Assembly: GCF_004000865.1 (NCBI RefSeq)
Contig: NZ_BIMB01000029.1
Location: 1 to 64,000 of the forward strand
From: Paenibacillus elgii NBRC 100335
GTDB lineage: Bacteria > Bacillota > Bacilli > Paenibacillales > NBRC-103111
DNA: 64,000 bases
Reading direction: 5' to 3'
A program made the position numbers and the translations under genes. The notes beneath the pieces are model-generated. The model did no database searches. It was not told where the DNA came from and worked only from the letters and a program-made list of their open reading frames with translations. Positions 15,189 to 23,990 of the stretch are shown here, piece after piece (within the stretch, counting starts at the first letter, position 1; every line of letters starts with the position of its first letter).

Positions 15189-16842
15189 GTATAAGCTCAT
15201 GCTTGTGGAAGACGAAGAAGATGTGCGCGAAGGCATCCTGCGGGAGATCGACTGGGCCCGCCATGGATTCGAAGTGATCGAAACCGCGGAAAACGGTCAG
15301 GAGGCGGCGGAGCTGTTCGAACGGCAGGTGCCGGACGTGGTCGTCACCGACATCCGCATGCCGTTTATGGACGGGCTGCAGCTAGCAGCGTGGATCAGGC
15401 AGCGGTATGAGGCGACGAAGATCGTCATCCTGACCGGTTTCGACGAGTTCGAATACGCGCAAAAAGCGGTCAAGCTGCATATCGACGAATATGTGCTCAA
15501 GCCGTATTCGGCGCAGGAGCTGATCGACGTGCTGGCGAAGATCAAGCGCCGGATTAACGAAGAAGCGGCGGAGAAGGAAAACGTCCAGACGCTGCAGGAG
15601 CACTACCGCAGAAGTCTGCCCGTGCTGCGCGAGGTGTTTCTGGCCTCGTTGGTCGCCCGGAAGCTGCCGCGGCGCGAAATCGAGGAGAAATGCCGCAGCT
15701 ACGATCTGGAGCTGTCGGCGGACGCCTACGTCGTATCGGTCATCAGCATGGATATGGGCGACAGCGAAGAAACGGATGGGGAAGCCGAAGCCTCGCTCAA
15801 AGGTTCGAAGGACACGGAGCTGAAGCGCTTCGCCGTGCTGAACATTGCCGAAGAAATCGTTGAGAAGCACCGCTTGGGGCGGGTGTTTTTGCATAACGAT
15901 TATTTGGTGCTTTTGGCGGTAGCCGGACAGGGGACGGAAGGCGAAGCTTCCGCGCTTAAGAAAACGCTTACGGCGCTGGAGGACATCCGGCAGAGCATTG
16001 AGAAATATTTGAAATTCACCGTCACGATCGGCGTCGGCACCGTATGCGGCGAGCTGACGGACGTCTCCTATTCGTACAAGGATGCGGTGCTGGCGCTTGA
16101 TTACCGCGGCATTCTCGGCAGTAACCGGATCATTTGCATCGACGATGTGGAGACGCGTTTCGTCGAGAAGCTGCGCTTCGACGAATTGAAGGAGCATGCG
16201 CTGATCCGCTGTCTGAAGGTCGGTACCCCGCAGGAAATTCAGGAGACGGTGGACGGCTTGTTTCACGGCATCGGCGAAACGCAGGTGTCGTTCAAGGATT
16301 ACCAGATTTACTTGATGGAAATGTTAACAGCCATTCTCAAAGCGGCCAAAGACGCGAACGTCGATTTGGATGCGGTGCTCGGGACGGATTTCGTGCCGTT
16401 CGCGGAGCTGCACAAGTTCGCGAGCTTGCAGGAAGCGAAGAGCCGTATTCTCGGGCTGTGCACAGCCATCATGAACAGCATCGCCAGCCAGCGGCAGTAT
16501 GCGTATAAATCGCTGGTAGAGCAGGCGATCGACTATACGAAGAGCCATTACCACGAGACGGACATTTCGATCCAGAAAGTGTGCAGCCATCTGCACATCA
16601 GCGCTGGCTATTTCAGCAGCATTTTCAAGAAAGAAGCGAAAATGACGTTCGTCAGCTACCTGATGCACATTCGGATGGAAGCGGCGAAGGAACTGCTGCG
16701 GACGACCGATCTGAAAGCGTTCGAGATCGCCGAGCGGGTCGGGTATGCGGAGCCGAACTACTTCAGCTTTAGCTTCCGCAAGCATGTCGGCGTCTCGCCG
16801 AAGGAATACCGCAGCGCCGCCATGGAGGGACACCGCGGATGA
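15187..16842 (+). CDS. YesN-type response regulator with AraC DNA-binding domain
   Basis: A 551-residue two-component regulator. Residues 1-120 are a receiver domain with acidic pocket EDEED, phosphoacceptor Asp55 in VVTDIRMP and the conserved Lys in YVLKPYS. A long central region (about 135-430) links to a C-terminal AraC-type double helix-turn-helix (about 445-548, with ISIQKVCSHLHISAGYFSSI and EIAERVGYAEPNYFSFSFRK). Such proteins usually activate sugar-uptake operons. GAGG precedes the ATG. Its TGA overlaps the sensor-kinase ATG (ATGA), and a sugar-binding lipoprotein is third, as in the XylFII-LytS-YesN sugar-sensing systems. Its likely target is the mglBAC promoter at 32.2 kb; that is inference. 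Confidence 0.92.
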   Translation: MYKLMLVEDEEDVREGILREIDWARHGFEVIETAENGQEAAELFERQVPDVVVTDIRMPFMDGLQLAAWIRQRYEATKIVILTGFDEFEYAQKAVKLHIDEYVLKPYSAQELIDVLAKIKRRINEEAAEKENVQTLQEHYRRSLPVLREVFLASLVARKLPRREIEEKCRSYDLELSADAYVVSVISMDMGDSEETDGEAEASLKGSKDTELKRFAVLNIAEEIVEKHRLGRVFLHNDYLVLLAVAGQGTEGEASALKKTLTALEDIRQSIEKYLKFTVTIGVGTVCGELTDVSYSYKDAVLALDYRGILGSNRIICIDDVETRFVEKLRFDELKEHALIRCLKVGTPQEIQETVDGLFHGIGETQVSFKDYQIYLMEMLTAILKAAKDANVDLDAVLGTDFVPFAELHKFASLQEAKSRILGLCTAIMNSIASQRQYAYKSLVEQAIDYTKSHYHETDISIQKVCSHLHISAGYFSSIFKKEAKMTFVSYLMHIRMEAAKELLRTTDLKAFEIAERVGYAEPNYFSFSFRKHVGVSPKEYRSAAMEGHRG

Positions 16843-18635
16843 ACCGGGTGGGACGGTGGCTTCGGCGGATGGCCGCCTCCGTTGTCTATACGTGGAAGGT
16901 CAAGAGCATTCAGGTGATCATCACCGCGTCGTTTACGCTGCTGACGCTGCTTGTGATGGCATTCGTCAGCGTGATGCTGTACAACAAATTTACGAAGACG
17001 GCGGAGCAGAACACGTTTCTCAGCAATGAACAGATCGTCGCGCAGGTCAAATACAACCTCGAAATTTACTTGCAAAATATGTCCCAGGTGTTTCAGACCG
17101 TGGAGCAAAAGGTGTGGATGAATGCCATCGTCTCGGGAGAAGGACGGCTGACCGAGCAGCTCGGGACGATACTGGATAGCCGCACGGATATCGTGTCGAT
17201 GGCGCTGTTTACGGCGGACGGCGAGCCGATTGCGGGCCTTCCGGTCATGGACATGCGCAAGAACACGAAGCTGACCGAGCAGAGCTGGTTCAAGACGGCG
17301 CTGGAGAACCCGAACCATCTGACCTTTTCGCTGCCGCACATCCAGAATCTGTACAAGGGCAAATACACGTGGGTCGTGTCCATGAGCAAGCAGATTACGA
17401 TCGAACGCGGCGGCGAGAAGCGGAACGCCGTGCTGCTTGTCGACTTCAACTTCAAGACGATCGACGACCTGTGCCGCCGGGTCAGCCTGGGGAAGAAAGG
17501 CTACGTGTACATCATCGACGAGTCCGCGGGCAACATCGTGTACCACCCTCAGCAGCAGCTCATTTATATCGGATTGAAATACGAGAATGTGGAGCAGGCG
17601 CTCAAATACACGTACGGCAACTATCTCGATTCGTCCAGCGGCGACAAGCGGCTGATTACTATCGCAACGGTCAACAACATCGGCTGGAAAATCATCGGCG
17701 TTTCTTATATGGACGAAATCGTGACCGCCAAAAAGGAAATCGGCGGCTTCATCGCCTGGCTGCTGCTGTTTGTCGTCGTCTTCGTGCTGCTGATTTCGGC
17801 ATTCATGTCGGCCAAAATCTCGCAGCCGATCCGCCGGCTGGAGCGTTCGATGAGCAAGGTGGAGCAGGGTGTGTTCGACATTCACATCCAGGTGCAGGGC
17901 GACGACGAGGTGGGGCGGTTGTCACGCCGGTTCAACTATATGGTGGCCCGCATCCGCGAGCTGATGGGCCAAATCATCCGCGAGCAGGAAGCGAAGCGCA
18001 GGGGCGAGCTTGAGGTGCTGCATGCGCAGATTCACCCGCATTTTCTATATAATACGCTGAATTCCGTCGTGCGGCTGGCCGGCGGAGGCAAGAGCGAAGA
18101 GGTCATTACGATGATTACGGCGCTGTCAAAGTTTTTCCGCATCAGTCTCAGCAAAGGCCAGACCGTCATCTCCGTACAGGATGAGCTGGAGCATGTCCGC
18201 AATTATTTGATCATCCAGAAAATGCGGTACAAGAACAAATTCGAGTTCGCGATCGAAGCGGAGCCAGAGGTCCTGGGCTGCCGGACGCTGAAGCTGATTT
18301 TGCAGCCGATCGTGGAGAACGCGATCTACCACGGCATCGAAATGATGGCGGACGAAGGCTTCATCCGGATCACCGCGGAGCTCGCCGGGGAAAAGGTGCG
18401 GCTGCAGGTCATCGACAACGGGCTCGGCATTCCGGCGGAGAAGCTGGAGCGGCTGCTGACGGGCGAGGGGGCAGGCGGCGAAGGCTCATCCGTCGGCCTG
18501 CGCAACGTGCACGAGCGGATCCGGCTTGGCTACGGCGAAGCCTATGGGCTGGAGATTGAAAGCCAACTGGAGGAAGGCACGACGGTGACGCTGTGGATTC
18601 CGGCCGTACGAACGGAAGGGGCGGAGGAGCGATGA
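16839..18635 (+). CDS. YesM-type sensor histidine kinase
   Basis: A 598-residue membrane sensor kinase. A first membrane helix (about 25-48) is followed by an extracellular dCache-like sensor (about 50-290), a second helix (IAWLLLFVVVFVLLISAFM, about 302-322) and a HAMP linker (to about 375). The His_kinase domain has the phosphoacceptor His in HAQIHPHFLYNTLNSV (about 392), and the ATPase domain has the N box LQPIVENAIYHG (about 488) and DNGLGIP (about 528). It should phosphorylate the regulator encoded just upstream, with which it overlaps by ATGA. It also overlaps the downstream sugar-binding lipoprotein by ATGA, so all three are translationally coupled. Confidence 0.92.
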   Translation: MNRVGRWLRRMAASVVYTWKVKSIQVIITASFTLLTLLVMAFVSVMLYNKFTKTAEQNTFLSNEQIVAQVKYNLEIYLQNMSQVFQTVEQKVWMNAIVSGEGRLTEQLGTILDSRTDIVSMALFTADGEPIAGLPVMDMRKNTKLTEQSWFKTALENPNHLTFSLPHIQNLYKGKYTWVVSMSKQITIERGGEKRNAVLLVDFNFKTIDDLCRRVSLGKKGYVYIIDESAGNIVYHPQQQLIYIGLKYENVEQALKYTYGNYLDSSSGDKRLITIATVNNIGWKIIGVSYMDEIVTAKKEIGGFIAWLLLFVVVFVLLISAFMSAKISQPIRRLERSMSKVEQGVFDIHIQVQGDDEVGRLSRRFNYMVARIRELMGQIIREQEAKRRGELEVLHAQIHPHFLYNTLNSVVRLAGGGKSEEVITMITALSKFFRISLSKGQTVISVQDELEHVRNYLIIQKMRYKNKFEFAIEAEPEVLGCRTLKLILQPIVENAIYHGIEMMADEGFIRITAELAGEKVRLQVIDNGLGIPAEKLERLLTGEGAGGEGSSVGLRNVHERIRLGYGEAYGLEIESQLEEGTTVTLWIPAVRTEGAEER

Positions 18636-19618
18636 CAAGCGGAAACGCAGCGATTCGTACGATTCCGGTGCTGCTTGCAGCTTTATTGTGCATCCCGCTG
18701 CTCGCCTCCTGCGGGAGCGAGAACACCGAGCCGCACATCGCGGAGCCGAAGAAGCAAATTGCGCTCGTGCTGAAGACGGATAACAGCGATTATTGGAAAA
18801 CGGTGCGCACAGGGGCGGAAGCGGCGGCAAAAGAATTCGGCGTCGAGCTGTCCGTCGGGGCGCCCAAGCAGGAAGAGGATGTGCAGGGCCAGATTCAGCT
18901 CGTAAACGAAGCGGTTAACTATAAGCGGGATGCGCTAGTGCTGGCGGCCAACGACGACCAAGCGCTGGCGGAAGCGGCCGGACAGGCGGCGGAGCGCGGC
19001 ATGCCGGTCATCGCCATCGACACGGAAATCGACTCGCCGCGGGTGCGCAGCTTCATCGGCATCGACAACTTCGAGGCCGGGCGCAAGGCGGGGCTCAAAA
19101 TGGCGTCGCTCGTCGGGAACCGGGGCCGCATCGCGGTGATCGGCTTCAAGCCAAGCGTGAGAACGACCGAGCAGCGGGAGCGAGGTGTGCTGGACGAACT
19201 CGCCAAGCACAGCCAGATGAAGGTGATGGAGCAGGTCGAGTGCACCTCGGACCCCGCTCCGTGCGCACGGCAAATCCGCCGGCTTCTTCAGGAGCCCGTA
19301 GACGGAATCGTCGCACTGCATGCCGTTTCGTCCATTGAGGTTGTCCGGGCGATCGGGGAGATAGGGCTGGAAGGAAAAGTAAAAGCCGTCACGTTCGACA
19401 GCACGGCCGAAAATATCGAATCGCTGCAGGAAGGCGTCATTCAGGCGACGATTATCCAGAACCCGTTCAGCATGGGCTATCTGGGCGTCAAATATGCGGT
19501 GGAAGCCTTGGAAGGCAAGAAGGTGCCCGCCCGCTTCGATACCGGGACGAAAGTGATCGATCAGGACAACATGTTCTGGTCGGACAACCAGAAGCTGTTG
19601 TTTCCTTTTGTGAAGTGA
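18632..19618 (+). CDS. Sugar-binding lipoprotein of a three-component sensor
   Basis: A 328-residue RbsB-like periplasmic-binding-type lipoprotein. Residues 1-27 are a signal peptide with lipobox LASC (Cys27). The two-lobed fold shows QIALVLKTDNSDYWKTVRTGAE, NDDQALAEAA, VIAIDTEIDSP, IGIDNFEAGRKAG and VTFDSTAENIE, as in the ribose/galactose/xylose class (Peripla_BP_4). No transporter genes adjoin it; instead its ATG overlaps the sensor-kinase stop. That arrangement fits a ligand-loaded binding protein that touches the kinase sensor domain, as XylFII does with LytS in clostridia, rather than a transport subunit. The likely ligand is a monosaccharide. Confidence 0.85.
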   Translation: MTSGNAAIRTIPVLLAALLCIPLLASCGSENTEPHIAEPKKQIALVLKTDNSDYWKTVRTGAEAAAKEFGVELSVGAPKQEEDVQGQIQLVNEAVNYKRDALVLAANDDQALAEAAGQAAERGMPVIAIDTEIDSPRVRSFIGIDNFEAGRKAGLKMASLVGNRGRIAVIGFKPSVRTTEQRERGVLDELAKHSQMKVMEQVECTSDPAPCARQIRRLLQEPVDGIVALHAVSSIEVVRAIGEIGLEGKVKAVTFDSTAENIESLQEGVIQATIIQNPFSMGYLGVKYAVEALEGKKVPARFDTGTKVIDQDNMFWSDNQKLLFPFVK

Positions 19619-19619
19619 A

Positions 19620-19658
19620 AAAATGGAGAGGGCGGCCGCCTAAGCGGTCGCTCTCTCC
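19620..19658 (-). terminator. Strong terminator of the isdG operon
   Basis: GGAGAGGGCGGCCGC pairs with GCGGTCGCTCTCTCC (15 positions, two G-T) around CTAA. On the minus strand it is followed by ATTTTTTC, so it ends the minus-strand haem operon; it may also insulate the convergent sensor operon. Confidence 0.85.
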
Positions 19659-19665
19659 TGCTTCA

Positions 19666-19986
19666 TCAGCCAGCGGCAATGGGCTGTCTTACGATTTTGA
19701 CGTCATAGAACGAGATTTTGTTGGAAATAATATAATCCGGCATGCCTCCGCGGTGGGAGTGCGCCTCCCGGAACGCTTCGCTGCGGGTCCACGCTTGAAA
19801 ATCCTCTTTTTTGCTCCAGCGGGTGCTGACCGTCACTTCGTCGTATTCCGGCGTATTTTCCGTCAGCAGCACCTCCAGGCCGAGAAAGCCTTCCATATAT
19901 TCCACTTTTCCGACCTTATCGAACCGTTCGATCAGCTTATGCGCGTTACCCTTCGTGATGTGGGACGTATTCGTTACAATGACCAT
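19666..19986 (-). CDS. isdG: IsdG/HmoB-type haem-degrading monooxygenase
   Basis: A 106-residue cytoplasmic enzyme of the IsdG family, which opens haem to release iron and a staphylobilin-type product. The ferredoxin-like (ABM) fold is recognisable by [19 protein letters not shown] and the catalytic triad matches the family: Asn6 in VTNT, Trp66 in EDFQAW and His76 in REAHSH, the same spacing as Asn7-Trp67-His77 of Staphylococcus aureus IsdG. AAGGAGG lies 7 bases before the ATG. It is the last gene of a Fur-boxed operon with a haem-type binding protein, permease and ATPase, and overlaps the ATPase gene by 13 bases. It supplies the intracellular end of the haem pathway. Confidence 0.93.
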   Translation of the reverse strand: MVIVTNTSHITKGNAHKLIERFDKVGKVEYMEGFLGLEVLLTENTPEYDEVTVSTRWSKKEDFQAWTRSEAFREAHSHRGGMPDYIISNKISFYDVKIVRQPIAAG

Positions 19987-20786
19987 ATGATTTCCTCCTT
20001 GGGTTTACAGGTTTTTCGAATCGGGATGATAACAGGATAGTCGTCGTCGAAGGCGACTTTGGCCTCGATGGCGTAAACGTCCTGCAAAAATTGCGGACTG
20101 ATCATTTCTTTCGGATTTCCGGACCCTACCACGCGTCCGTGCTTCATTGCAATGAGATAATCGCAGTAATTGGCGGCCTGCTGAAGATCGTGCAGCACCA
20201 TGACAATCGTCAGCCGATACGATTGGTTGATCCTTTGCAGCATTTCCATCACATCAAGCTGATGGGCGAGATCCAGATAGGTGGTAGGCTCATCCAGCAG
20301 CAGAATATTCGTTTTTTGGGCCAACGCCATGGCGATCCGGACTTTTTGCTGCTCACCTCCCGATAAAGTGTGGAACATTTGCTGCTCTGCCTTTGCGGTG
20401 CCCGTTATGTCCAGCGCCCAATCGATAATCCGCTCGTCGTCCGCCGTCATGCGATCGAACATACGTTTGTATGGAGAGCGACCGTAAGCGACAAGCTCCC
20501 GTACGGTCAGCTCGGGAAGCTGGCCTTTGGATTGGGTGAGCATCGCCACGGTTTGGGCAAACTCCATCGATTTATAGGTCTTGGCCTGCCGGTTATGAAC
20601 GTAAACTTCTCCCTGATCGGCTTTCAGCAATTGCGCGATAATTTTTAATAAAGTGGATTTTCCGGAGCCGTTAGGCCCGACGATAGCTGTCAGCTTGCCT
20701 TTTGGGATCGAGACCGTAACGTCCCGAAGCCGGAAGGCGCCGACATGGAACTCCAGATGGTCCGTATGAATAGCGGTGGCGGTCAT
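19974..20786 (-). CDS. Haem/siderophore ABC importer ATPase (FecE type)
   Basis: A 270-residue ATP-binding subunit. Walker A is GPNGSGKST (about residue 39), the Q-loop lies in [28 protein letters not shown] (ends given), the signature is [17 protein letters not shown] (about 143), Walker B is [12 protein letters not shown], and the switch His is in MVLHDLQQ. This is the FecE/FepC subfamily that drives uptake of iron-siderophore, haem or cobalamin. Its ATG overlaps the TGA of the permease gene (ATGA), and its end overlaps isdG. With the upstream permease and lipoprotein it forms an importer whose substrate, given isdG in the same operon, is probably haem. Confidence 0.9.
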   Translation of the reverse strand: MTATAIHTDHLEFHVGAFRLRDVTVSIPKGKLTAIVGPNGSGKSTLLKIIAQLLKADQGEVYVHNRQAKTYKSMEFAQTVAMLTQSKGQLPELTVRELVAYGRSPYKRMFDRMTADDERIIDWALDITGTAKAEQQMFHTLSGGEQQKVRIAMALAQKTNILLLDEPTTYLDLAHQLDVMEMLQRINQSYRLTIVMVLHDLQQAANYCDYLIAMKHGRVVGSGNPKEMISPQFLQDVYAIEAKVAFDDDYPVIIPIRKTCKPKEEIIWSL

Positions 20787-21781
20787 CACACGATTCCCCG
20801 TTTCTTCAGCAAAAATAAAAAGAACGGCGCCCCCAGACCTGCGAGCAGAATGCCGACGGGCAGCTCGATCGGGTCGAACCACGAGCGTGCGATCGTATCG
20901 GCCAGCACGACAAGCGCTGCGCCTCCCACGATGGACAGCGGAAGGAGGAAGCGGTAATCTTCGCCGGCCAGCAGCCGGATAGCATGGGGCACGACCAGAC
21001 CGACAAAGCCGACCAATCCGGCGACACTGACGGCTGCCCCGGCCAATAAGGAGGACAGAAGGATTAGCAGCAGGCGCTGCACTTCCACCTTCTGGCCCAG
21101 CAGCTTGGCTGCATCGTCTCCGAGCAGCAGCAGGTTGGCCGGTTTGATCGCAAGGACGGACAAAGCCAGCCCCGTGATGGCGTAGGGCGCCATGAACTGC
21201 AGATGATGCCAGCTGCGGCCGCTTAGCCCGCCCGCCAGCCAGGGCAGAACCGCTTGCACCCGGTCGCTGTACGTCACCATCAGTCCGTTGGTTATGGCGC
21301 CCAGCAGCGCATTGATCGCGACGCCCGCCAAAATGATTTTGAGAGGCGAGGCCCCTTTATCCCACGCAAGCCCATAGATGACCACGGAAGTGATCAGCGC
21401 CCCCAGAAAAGCGAGAGCGGGCAGCAAATAGCTGAGCTGCGGAAACACGATCATCGCCATGATGGCAGCAAGGCCTCCGCCCGCCGAGACGCCGATAATG
21501 CCCGGATCGGCCAGCGGATTTTTCATCACGCCCTGTAACAGCGCACCGGCTGCGGCCAGGCATGCGCCGGTCAGCATGCCGACGAGCACGCGGGGAACCC
21601 TTAGGTTCATGACGATTTTCTCGTGCGCAGGCGGGCCGCTTGCCGTAAAAACCGTCCATACCTCCTGAAGTGACAGGGAGACGGAACCGTAGGCGATGCC
21701 ATAAAAAGCGACGGCGAGGAGAAGGAGCGGGGCTGCGATACAGAGCAGCTTTCTTCTCAGTAGGCGTTGTTGTTTATTCAT
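20786..21781 (-). CDS. Haem/siderophore ABC importer permease (FecCD/BtuC type)
   Basis: A 331-residue membrane permease with about ten helices. Family hallmarks are LRVPRVLVGMLTGACLAAAGALLQGVMKNPLADPGIIGVSAG (ends given, about residues 57-98), PLKIILAGVAIN, and the coupling-region motif GLVGFVGLVVPHAIRLL near residue 260. It should form a homodimer channel for iron complexes. It starts 11 bases after the binding-lipoprotein stop and ends in an ATGA overlap with its ATPase. No strong Shine-Dalgarno is visible, so translation is probably coupled to the upstream gene. Confidence 0.9.
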   Translation of the reverse strand: MNKQQRLLRRKLLCIAAPLLLLAVAFYGIAYGSVSLSLQEVWTVFTASGPPAHEKIVMNLRVPRVLVGMLTGACLAAAGALLQGVMKNPLADPGIIGVSAGGGLAAIMAMIVFPQLSYLLPALAFLGALITSVVIYGLAWDKGASPLKIILAGVAINALLGAITNGLMVTYSDRVQAVLPWLAGGLSGRSWHHLQFMAPYAITGLALSVLAIKPANLLLLGDDAAKLLGQKVEVQRLLLILLSSLLAGAAVSVAGLVGFVGLVVPHAIRLLAGEDYRFLLPLSIVGGAALVVLADTIARSWFDPIELPVGILLAGLGAPFFLFLLKKRGIV

Positions 21782-21792
21782 CGGGCGTCACG

Positions 21793-22773
21793 TCACTTCA
21801 CGGCTTGAAGCAAGGCTTTGAGCCGGTCAAGCGCTTCAAGGACCCGGGTGCCGGGATTCGTGCCGAACAGGTCGGACGGCAGCACCTCCACACGATTATG
21901 CTTGACGGCGTCCAGGCTGTTCCAGGCGGCATTTTGCTGCATTTCTTTCAAGAATCCGTCCTTGACCTTCTCGGGGTTGCCATGGCTCATCAACAGAACC
22001 AGCTGCGGGTTCGATTGGATAATTTTTTCGGTATTCAATTGAGCATATTGCGGATAATTTTCCAGCTTCGGATAGTCCGCAGCAATATTTTCCCCTCCGG
22101 CCTTCGCCAGAATATCTCCGCTTAAGGAGTTGCCCAGCGCAGCCATGTAGGTGCCCGGAGCGCCGTAAACGAGCAAGACCCTCGGCTTGGGGCCGGTCGA
22201 CCCGGAAGCGATTTCCTTGAGCTTCGCATCGATGCTTTCGTTCAGCTCCCGGGCTTTGTCTTCCTTCTGCAGCAGTTGGCCGAACAAGGCGATCTGCTTC
22301 TTGATATCGTCGATCGAATTGGCGGAGGTCAGCAGCATCTTGGAACCGATGCCTTCGACCGAAGGGATATCTTTCGTGTTCAACGGATGGTTGCCGAGCA
22401 CGACATCTGCATCCAGCGCAGCGATTTTTTCGAGATCGATGCCGTGGGTGCTGCCGATCTGCTCCGCGCCGGCCGCTTCTTTGACGGCCGCCGGACCTGC
22501 CGACGTCGGCCGTCCCACGACCTTGCCGCCCAATGCATAAATAATATCCACCTCGCCGTTGCTTAATGCGGCGATTTTGGCCGGGACGGTAGGGAAGGTC
22601 ACGCTACGTCCGGCAAAATCTTGGACGGATAGCTTCGCATCGGCCGTCTTCGCAGCAGACTGCTTCACCTCGAACGGCGCAGCCGTGGCACCAATTCCCG
22701 TGGACGGCCCCGGACTGCATCCGGCCGCCCCGAGCAGCAGAACGGCCATGCCTATAGGCCACAATCGTTTCAT
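21793..22773 (-). CDS. Haem-type ABC substrate-binding lipoprotein (IsdE-like, variant ligand)
   Basis: A 326-residue lipoprotein: signal peptide with Cys19 in LGAAGC, then a Peripla_BP_2 fold of the IsdE/FecB class. Aligned by eye with the second IsdE-type protein at 28365, the segment QIGSTHGIDLEKIAAL matches QVGNPMSPNMELVKSL without gaps; the Met that serves as an axial haem ligand in IsdE is replaced by His, while the other ligand His is kept in LLMSHGNPEKV. It may thus bind haem through two His, or bind another iron compound. A Fur box lies between its -35 and -10, and AGGAGG precedes the ATG. It opens the operon that ends with isdG. Confidence 0.88.
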   Translation of the reverse strand: MKRLWPIGMAVLLLGAAGCSPGPSTGIGATAAPFEVKQSAAKTADAKLSVQDFAGRSVTFPTVPAKIAALSNGEVDIIYALGGKVVGRPTSAGPAAVKEAAGAEQIGSTHGIDLEKIAALDADVVLGNHPLNTKDIPSVEGIGSKMLLTSANSIDDIKKQIALFGQLLQKEDKARELNESIDAKLKEIASGSTGPKPRVLLVYGAPGTYMAALGNSLSGDILAKAGGENIAADYPKLENYPQYAQLNTEKIIQSNPQLVLLMSHGNPEKVKDGFLKEMQQNAAWNSLDAVKHNRVEVLPSDLFGTNPGTRVLEALDRLKALLQAVK

Positions 22774-22825
22774 TTGCGTCCTCCTATCTGGCGGAGCCGG
22801 ATATTAGATTGGTTGATCGAAACAA

Positions 22826-22854
22826 ATGATAATGATTATCACTATCAATGTCAA
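22826..22854 (-). promoter_or_regulatory. Fur-controlled promoter of the minus-strand haem operon
   Basis: Read on the minus strand, TTGACA (22849-22854) and TATCAT (22826-22831) are 17 bases apart. The spacer holds a Fur box at 22828-22846, GATAATGATTATCACTATC, one change from the 19-bp consensus and containing the perfect 7-1-7 core TGATAATGATTATCA. Bound Fur would block polymerase directly. Confidence 0.88.
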
Positions 22855-22937
22855 TGGGGAGTTGGGGGATTTATCCAAATTATTTTTTTGGAGGGGGATG
22901 GAATAACTTAATTTTTGATTGCCGCCAATAATTTGGG

Positions 22938-22967
22938 TTGACAATTTCCTTGAATCTGGAATAAGAT
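22938..22967 (+). promoter_or_regulatory. Second, Fur-independent-looking promoter upstream of isdC
   Basis: TTGACA and TAAGAT with an 18-base spacer form a good sigma-A promoter, 207 bases upstream of the isdC start and outside the Fur boxes. A transcript from here would pass through the Fur-boxed promoter. A GGGAGGG and a possible 24-codon frame at 23023-23097 lie in this leader, but I am not convinced they are translated. Confidence 0.4.
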
Positions 22968-23093
22968 CAACCTGTCGGACAAAATTTCGTCTAAATATTT
23001 CCAGAACTGAAATAAGGGAGGGATGCCATGTTCAGAAAATTGTAAAAAGGACAACAGAAGAAGCCGGAAGGGATCATTTTTTTTGAGTTCTAA

Positions 23094-23136
23094 TTGAGAA
23101 TGATAATCAATATTGATGATAATGATTATCAATGAG
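23094..23136 (+). promoter_or_regulatory. Fur-controlled promoter of the plus-strand NEAT operon
   Basis: TTGAGA (23094-23099) and GATAAT (23118-23123), 18 bases apart, lie under two Fur sites: a perfect core TGATAATGATTATCA at 23117-23131 and a weaker one, TGAGAATGATAATCA, at 23095-23109. The two cover the -10 and -35 regions. Confidence 0.82.
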
Positions 23137-23173
23137 TTCTCTGTAAACTAACCGGAAAGGAAGCCCGTACAAC

Positions 23174-23968
23174 GTGAAAAGGTCATTAGCTTTACCCTCT
23201 TTGTTTTTGACGCTGGCGTTCGTCCTGAGCCTGTTCTTTGCGCCGGGCGTGCAAGCGGCATCTGATTTGGCCGACGGTACGTATACGATTGACTACACCA
23301 TTGTCAAGGCGGAGAACGAGTCGGCTTCGATGGCGAACGATTATTTCGAGAAGCCGGCGACCTTACAGGTGAAAAAAGGCGAGATCACCGCGCAAATTCA
23401 AATGAACCACAGCAAATGGATCACCATGTTCAAAGTGCCGGACAAAGGCGATTTTGCCGATGCGAAGGTAATCAAGAGCGATGAGAACGAAGACACCCGA
23501 GTCGTCGAATTCAAGCTTGACGATTTGTCCAAGCCATTTCTTTCCAAAATTCATGTGACGGTCGAATCGATTAACTACGACCATGATTACACGATCCGCT
23601 TTATGTTCGACACGAAGAAGTTAAAGAAAGTCGAATCGGCGGCCAAGCAGGCCTCCGATAAAGCTGGCGCTCCGGCTGCGGCTGCGGAGAAGACCGGCGC
23701 CGACAAAGGTGCGAAGGCCGGCACGGCAACTCCAGCAGCAAGCGCGAAGCCGGTAGCGAGAGCCGAAGCGATCGCCAAGGCGGAGAACACAGCTCCGGCA
23801 GCGAGCACGAAGCCTGAGGCGACAGCCTACGCTGCCAAGCAGTCGGCGGACAAGGTCATGCTATCAGCCGACAACCCGCAAACCGGGGATCAAGCGCCCC
23901 TTGCTTTTTTTACAGCTTTGTTCTTCATTTCAGCATGCTATCTGGTTCGCAGCCTCCAAAACCAATAG
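23174..23968 (+). CDS. isdC: IsdC-like NEAT haem carrier anchored by sortase B
   Basis: A 264-residue wall protein. A signal peptide (about 1-28) is followed by one NEAT domain (about 32-155) with the haem-contact helix SASMANDYF and the haem-ligating motif YDHDY (YxxxY) on strand 8. An Ala/Lys-rich linker (about 160-235) leads to the sorting signal NPQTG near residue 238, a hydrophobic segment and a short RSLQNQ tail. NPQTx is the sortase B class, which places IsdC inside the wall to relay haem to the membrane. The matching sortase is encoded at 31071. The GTG start lies 13 bases after AAAGGAAG. It opens the Fur-controlled plus-strand operon. Confidence 0.9.
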   Translation: MKRSLALPSLFLTLAFVLSLFFAPGVQAASDLADGTYTIDYTIVKAENESASMANDYFEKPATLQVKKGEITAQIQMNHSKWITMFKVPDKGDFADAKVIKSDENEDTRVVEFKLDDLSKPFLSKIHVTVESINYDHDYTIRFMFDTKKLKKVESAAKQASDKAGAPAAAAEKTGADKGAKAGTATPAASAKPVARAEAIAKAENTAPAASTKPEATAYAAKQSADKVMLSADNPQTGDQAPLAFFTALFFISACYLVRSLQNQ

Positions 23969-23990
23969 ACCCTAAAAGGAGAGAATCCCT

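Noticed and set aside
23023..23097. A 24-residue leader peptide upstream of isdC
   Set aside because: The GGGAGGG abuts the first ATG and suits instead a 5-codon frame; neither has supporting features, so I mention it only in the promoter entry.
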